Shown here: positions 60,514-64,000 of the stretch, in pieces
How the letters are laid out: each line of letters begins with the position of its first letter
Numbering within the stretch: position 1 is the first letter of the stretch
Assembly (NCBI GenBank): GCA_963741385.1
Contig: CAVUHO010000015.1
Span: 170,187-234,186 of the forward strand
Source: Sulfomarinibacter sp963741385
GTDB taxonomy: Bacteria; Acidobacteriota; Thermoanaerobaculia; Thermoanaerobaculales; Sulfomarinibacteraceae
DNA length: 64,000 bases
Reading direction: 5' to 3'
The notes under the pieces: generated by a model
Database searches by the model: none
What the model saw: the letters and a program-made list of their open reading frames with translations, nothing else
What the model was told of the DNA's origin: nothing
Position numbers and translations under genes: made by a program

Positions 60514-60732
60514 GTGAGGAAAACGGTCACAGTAAGCCTGCCCGAGACGCTGACCGAGGAACTCGACTTGGTGAGCCGAGAGGCCGGAACCTCGCGAAGC
60601 GAGATCGTGCGCGACGCCCTCAAGAGGTACTTCGTTTTTCGAGAGTACCGGGCCCTCCGCGCCGAGCTCACCATCGAGGCAGAATCGAAGGGCATCATTA
60701 CCGACGAGGACGTTTTCGATCGGGTGTCATGA
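60514..60732 (+). CDS. CopG-type ribbon-helix-helix antitoxin
   Basis: 72 residues. VTVSLPETLTEELDLVSREA then TSRSEIVRDALKRYF is a textbook RHH DNA-binding fold, followed by a charged toxin-binding tail. GTG start preceded by AGGAGG at 60502-60507. The stop overlaps the PIN toxin start (ATGA). Expected to repress its own operon. Confidence 0.92.
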   Translation: MRKTVTVSLPETLTEELDLVSREAGTSRSEIVRDALKRYFVFREYRALRAELTIEAESKGIITDEDVFDRVS

Positions 60733-61139
60733 AGGTCGTACTCGACACCAACGTGCTGGTGGCCGCCTTCATTGCGCGTGGTGTTTGCACCGAGGTCTTC
60801 GAGCGAGTGATCGCCGACCACGAGCTCGTCCTGCGTCCCCACATTCTCGGCGAATTCGAGCGCGTGATGACCGGCAAGCTTCGGTTTGATCCGAATCGTG
60901 TGAGGCGCGCATTGGCCCTGCTTCATCGCATTGGTCGGATTGTTGAACCAGAGTCTCTCGCTGAGCCGATCTGCCGTGATGTGGACGATGACGCGGTGTT
61001 GGCCCTCTCTCGTTCGGCAGGCGCGGCCTGCCTCGTTACCGGTGACGATGATCTCCTGGTCCTCGAGACTTTCGAGAAGACTCCGGTAATTTCTCCAAGA
61101 GCGTTCCTGACATTTGAGCCCCCAGAGAACAGCGCGTGA
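60729..61139 (+). CDS. PIN-domain toxin of the putative-toxin PIN family
   Basis: 136 residues. MKVVLDTNVLVAAFIARG has the first Asp, LGEFERVM the Glu, VDDDAVLALSRSAGAACLVTGDDDLL the remaining acids. This matches the short PIN toxin family (TIGR00305-like) rather than the VapC at 55662, so the two toxin-antitoxin pairs are not recent duplicates. It ends 4 bp before the convergent 3' end of the second giant STAND gene. Translational coupling to the antitoxin through ATGA. Confidence 0.92.
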   Translation: MKVVLDTNVLVAAFIARGVCTEVFERVIADHELVLRPHILGEFERVMTGKLRFDPNRVRRALALLHRIGRIVEPESLAEPICRDVDDDAVLALSRSAGAACLVTGDDDLLVLETFEKTPVISPRAFLTFEPPENSA

Positions 61140-61143
61140 ATCG

Positions 61144-64000
61144 CTACCACTCCGGGACCGTCTCCCAGCCGGGGAACGGCCCGACCTCGATCTTCCAGCC
61201 GGTGGGGGATTCGGCGTTTCGAACCACCCGAACGTTGGTGAGTGTCTTGAGCTTGGCGATGAGCTCGTCGTGGGGCAGGGTGTGGAGGGGCGGCTTGGAG
61301 AGGTCGGGCATGGGCCAGAGGCGGAGGCTGCCTTCCTGACCGGCGCTTGCGATCCAACGGCCGTCCGGTGAGACCTCCACGTGCCTGACTCCTCGCTCGT
61401 GGCCAAGGAGGAGGTACGGCTCATCCCCGGAGATCGGAGCGACCTGCACTGCGCCATCATTCTTGTAGGCCGCAGAGACCACAACGGTTCCATTTGGATC
61501 GGTCGCGATAAAGTCCGGGTTGGCAATTCGAGAGGGAAGGACTTTCGTGGTCCTCGTCTCGAGATCCGTGATCCGAAGGAAGGTGGTCGCCCCGTCCTTG
61601 GCTCCAATGCTGGCGACGTACCACCCGTCGCCGAAAACCGCCAACGGGCCGCCGTCGCCAGGTACCACGACTTCGTGGCTGTTCTCTCGGACATTCCACA
61701 GCCTCAGGCCCCCATCGCCGCTCGAGACGAGGGACCCGTCCGGAAGAAACCCCAAGCCAAGAGTGGAGCCATCAAAGCCGTCGCCGGCCCCCTCGATGGG
61801 TCCGAGGACGGTCACCTCCTCTGTCTCCAGGTTCCAGATCCTGATCACCTTGTCGTCGGCCGCTCCGAACCACGTGCAGGCGGCCACCCGCCGCCCATCG
61901 GAGTCGAACGCGATGTCCCCGATCCAGGTCCCGGGCGCAAACCCCTCAAGTCGTCGCATCGGGCCGCCCGCGAGCGGCACGAGCGCCACCGCGTCCCACG
62001 TTGACACGGCCACGAACCGCCCCCGGGGATCGACAGCGAGCCGCGGGAATTGGATAAACGAAAGGCTCGCGAGAGTCCGGCTGGGCCCACCGGACTCCAG
62101 ATCCCAGGCCCAGATCTGTGTTTCTTCGCCGAATCCACCGACCATGACAAGTGCAATCAGGGAACGGCCGTTCGGCGTGAACCCCAGTTCCCGGAGCCCC
62201 AGGCCCGTCCCGGTGACGACATCTTCGGCGAGGACCCGCGGCCCGTCCCGGCTCAGGGGCCAGAAAGCCACCGCCGCCACGTGGGCGGTGGCCAGCCAGC
62301 GCCCTCCAGGCACGAAGCCGGCGCCGTTGAAAACGGCCGAGGCCGCGGACACCGACGCAGGGAAACGCTTGAGGGGCGCAGGGCTACGACGACGGGGGCG
62401 CAGGTCCCAGACCTCGACCGAGAAGTCTGTCTGAGATCTGTAGACGCCCAGCCAGTCTCCATCGTCGTCGAAGAAGAAATTTCCACGTTCCCTGGCTGGA
62501 AACGGGCCGAGCGCATCAACCCCGCCCTCGACGGGCCAGATCCAGATCTCGCCGGATTCGAGTTCGGCCGCTACCCGGTTGCCGGCGAACAGGACATTCC
62601 GCACAGGCTCGTTGTGGCTTCCGATTCGCCGCGGCGGCAGATCCCATTCCTGCAGCGAGCGCACGAAGACATCACTGCCGCGGGCGAAGGCGAACCAGTT
62701 TCCCTCACGGTCGAAGGAATACGGGAAGCGCTCCTCGATGCGACCGACCAGCTTCGACTCGCCACTCGCCATGTACGCGCTCACGACCCTCTCCTCGGCA
62801 CCTTCCGGGTCGCTCACCTCGTAGAGACCACGGCGGGTCGCATCCGGGAAGTGTCCGCCTTCGGGAAGAGGCCGACTGTCGAGCAACTGAAACTCCGGCA
62901 CCGACCAGACGTGGAACTCGCCATGAAACCGGGAACCGAAGAGGCGACCCCCTTCGCGATCGAAGCTCGCATTGATGGCAAACGCTTCTCTTTTTGGCAG
63001 CGGCTCGAGCATGCGGCTCACCCTGCCGTCCCGGCTCACGACCCGGAACGCATCGAAGCCCTCGAGCGCCGCCCACTCGCCGTTCGGGCTGAACACCACA
63101 TCGTGCGCATAGTCCCCCTCGTCCGTGGGGGGGCCAACCTGGAGAAGGGTGCCGGGCGGTCCGGCGGCCAGCGCCTCCAAGGCGAGTCGTCTCGCCTGGT
63201 CGCTGTCAGTCAGCTCGAGACTGGCAGTGACGTACGCTAAGGCTTCGGTGGGCGACGTGTCGAGCTGGACCTGGGCCAGGGCGAGGAGCTTTGCCGCCTC
63301 GGCCCGATTGGCTTCGGCAATCGCCTGCTTGCGGGATGCCCCGACAATTCCCAACACCGCCAGGAGAACGGCGAATGCCGCTGCTACCGCGACCCGGCGC
63401 CTGCGTTTCCGCCGTCTGGCGTGTGAGGTCATCGCGGCGGCAAACTCCTCCTCGATGTCTGAGAGATTTCCCGGATAGTTCTCATGCCAGACCGCGAACT
63501 CGCGAAACGCCTTGCCTGACCACAGGTAGTCGTTGGTTCGCCCGTGCTCGTTCCAGGTCTTGGCCGCCTGTCGGAGCTGATCTCTGAGCTGGGCCGCATC
63601 AGCGTCCTGGGTCTGCCAGCGGACGAGGCGCGGCCAGGACGAAAGCAGGGATTCGTGCACGATCTCGACCCGACGTTGGCCATTACACTCGACGGAATCT
63701 TCCTCGAATGAAGTCAAGAGGCGAGCGGCGATCAGGCGACGCAGAACATCCTCGGGCGATTCGCGTTGCGAAACGCTGAAAACTGATAGCAACTCGTTCC
63801 ATTCGCGCACGGCACGGGTACCCTCGGCCGTGACCAGGTTGCGGAAGATCTCGCGGACGATCGGCAGGCGATCGCTGCCGATACCTTGCAGCGTCGCTTC
63901 GGCGTGGCGAGCGAGGGCGCCACCGACACCGCCGATATCGGTGGAGGCCTGCCGCGTAATCAGTCTTCGCTTGCGGTCACGTTTTTCCCACAGCCGCGCC
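61144..64000 (-). CDS. second wHTH-nSTAND-TM-WD40 type protein, 5' end beyond window
   Basis: The last 951 codons are visible. The frame enters at ARLWEKRDRKRRLITRQAST, DIGGVGGALARHAE (end of the STAND NTPase region), passes the winged module (VEIVHESLLSSWPRLVRWQ), an Arg-rich stop-transfer plus TM helix (VAVAAAFAVLLAVLGIVGA) and the stalk EANRAEAAKLLALAQVQLD. It then runs through a WD40 propeller to LWPMPDLSKPPLHTLPHDEL. It is clearly paralogous to the 56211-60338 protein; the wHTH and Walker A regions are presumed outside the window. No frame break in the visible part. Confidence 0.92.
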   Translation of the reverse strand, partial: ARLWEKRDRKRRLITRQASTDIGGVGGALARHAEATLQGIGSDRLPIVREIFRNLVTAEGTRAVREWNELLSVFSVSQRESPEDVLRRLIAARLLTSFEEDSVECNGQRRVEIVHESLLSSWPRLVRWQTQDADAAQLRDQLRQAAKTWNEHGRTNDYLWSGKAFREFAVWHENYPGNLSDIEEEFAAAMTSHARRRKRRRRVAVAAAFAVLLAVLGIVGASRKQAIAEANRAEAAKLLALAQVQLDTSPTEALAYVTASLELTDSDQARRLALEALAAGPPGTLLQVGPPTDEGDYAHDVVFSPNGEWAALEGFDAFRVVSRDGRVSRMLEPLPKREAFAINASFDREGGRLFGSRFHGEFHVWSVPEFQLLDSRPLPEGGHFPDATRRGLYEVSDPEGAEERVVSAYMASGESKLVGRIEERFPYSFDREGNWFAFARGSDVFVRSLQEWDLPPRRIGSHNEPVRNVLFAGNRVAAELESGEIWIWPVEGGVDALGPFPARERGNFFFDDDGDWLGVYRSQTDFSVEVWDLRPRRRSPAPLKRFPASVSAASAVFNGAGFVPGGRWLATAHVAAVAFWPLSRDGPRVLAEDVVTGTGLGLRELGFTPNGRSLIALVMVGGFGEETQIWAWDLESGGPSRTLASLSFIQFPRLAVDPRGRFVAVSTWDAVALVPLAGGPMRRLEGFAPGTWIGDIAFDSDGRRVAACTWFGAADDKVIRIWNLETEEVTVLGPIEGAGDGFDGSTLGLGFLPDGSLVSSGDGGLRLWNVRENSHEVVVPGDGGPLAVFGDGWYVASIGAKDGATTFLRITDLETRTTKVLPSRIANPDFIATDPNGTVVVSAAYKNDGAVQVAPISGDEPYLLLGHERGVRHVEVSPDGRWIASAGQEGSLRLWPMPDLSKPPLHTLPHDELIAKLKTLTNVRVVRNAESPTGWKIEVGPFPGWETVPEW

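Noticed and set aside
1..64000. tRNA, rRNA, prophage or integrase genes
   Set aside because: None recognised on either strand; the only mobile element with support is the group II intron.

Overview
The window is a gene-dense, high-GC bacterial chromosome segment. The protein families point to an Acidobacteriota-like organism, possibly the Thermoanaerobaculia/Holophagae side. The evidence is serine/threonine kinases fused to TPR or PD40 propeller modules, a TonB receptor with an N-terminal carboxypeptidase-regulatory domain, lipoprotein 'sulfatase'-TPR proteins, winged-helix/STAND/WD40 giants, a decaheme cytochrome and many secreted peptidases. This placement is an inference from gene content; no rRNA or tRNA gene was seen.

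Layout. 0-10 kb: 5'-truncated tag, a small coiled-coil protein, an alpha/beta hydrolase, a membrane-anchored M1 aminopeptidase, a decaheme cytochrome c, an OPT peptide transporter and RecQ. 10-15 kb: a compact polyphosphate locus with a CYTH/CHAD protein and an orphan ParA ATPase 3 bp apart, a Lys/Ala/Pro histone-H1-like protein and PPK1. 15-18 kb: Hsp33, an FmdB zinc ribbon, a lipoprotein and a MobA-like protein. 18-32 kb: a phospho-signalling island with an FHA-GAF-PP2C phosphatase, a kinase-TPR protein, three kinase paralogues carrying a repeat insert at the same codon, a Tat-exported dienelactone hydrolase, an ABM-like protein, an RsbW-like anti-sigma kinase and a lipoprotein. 32-33 kb: an ORF-deleted group II intron. 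33-38 kb: oligopeptidase B, large amplified palindromic repeats, and PepF. 38-47 kb: a MetH-activation-like protein, two lipoprotein/exported AP-superfamily-TPR proteins and a TonB receptor between them. 47-55 kb: DmpA, a Rieske oxygenase, and an overlapping S9 peptidase - M28 peptidase - APC permease operon. 55-64 kb: two RHH/PIN toxin-antitoxin pairs alternating with two wHTH-nSTAND-TM-WD40 giants, plus the last codons of a lost third copy.

How it fits together. Much of the window serves peptide use: extracellular and periplasmic peptidases (M1, S9A, S9C, M28, M3B, S58) with OPT and APC transporters. A second theme is signalling by phosphorylation. The polyphosphate locus looks like a self-contained module for making, coating and possibly positioning polyP granules.

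Cautions. Several genes (second PD40 kinase, M28 peptidase, oligopeptidase B leader) contain single-base frame changes, several next to short G or C runs. They may be true pseudogenes or residual long-read assembly errors. Intergenic space is filled with dispersed palindromic repeats, some amplified into 34-, 38-, 39- and 72-bp tandem arrays.
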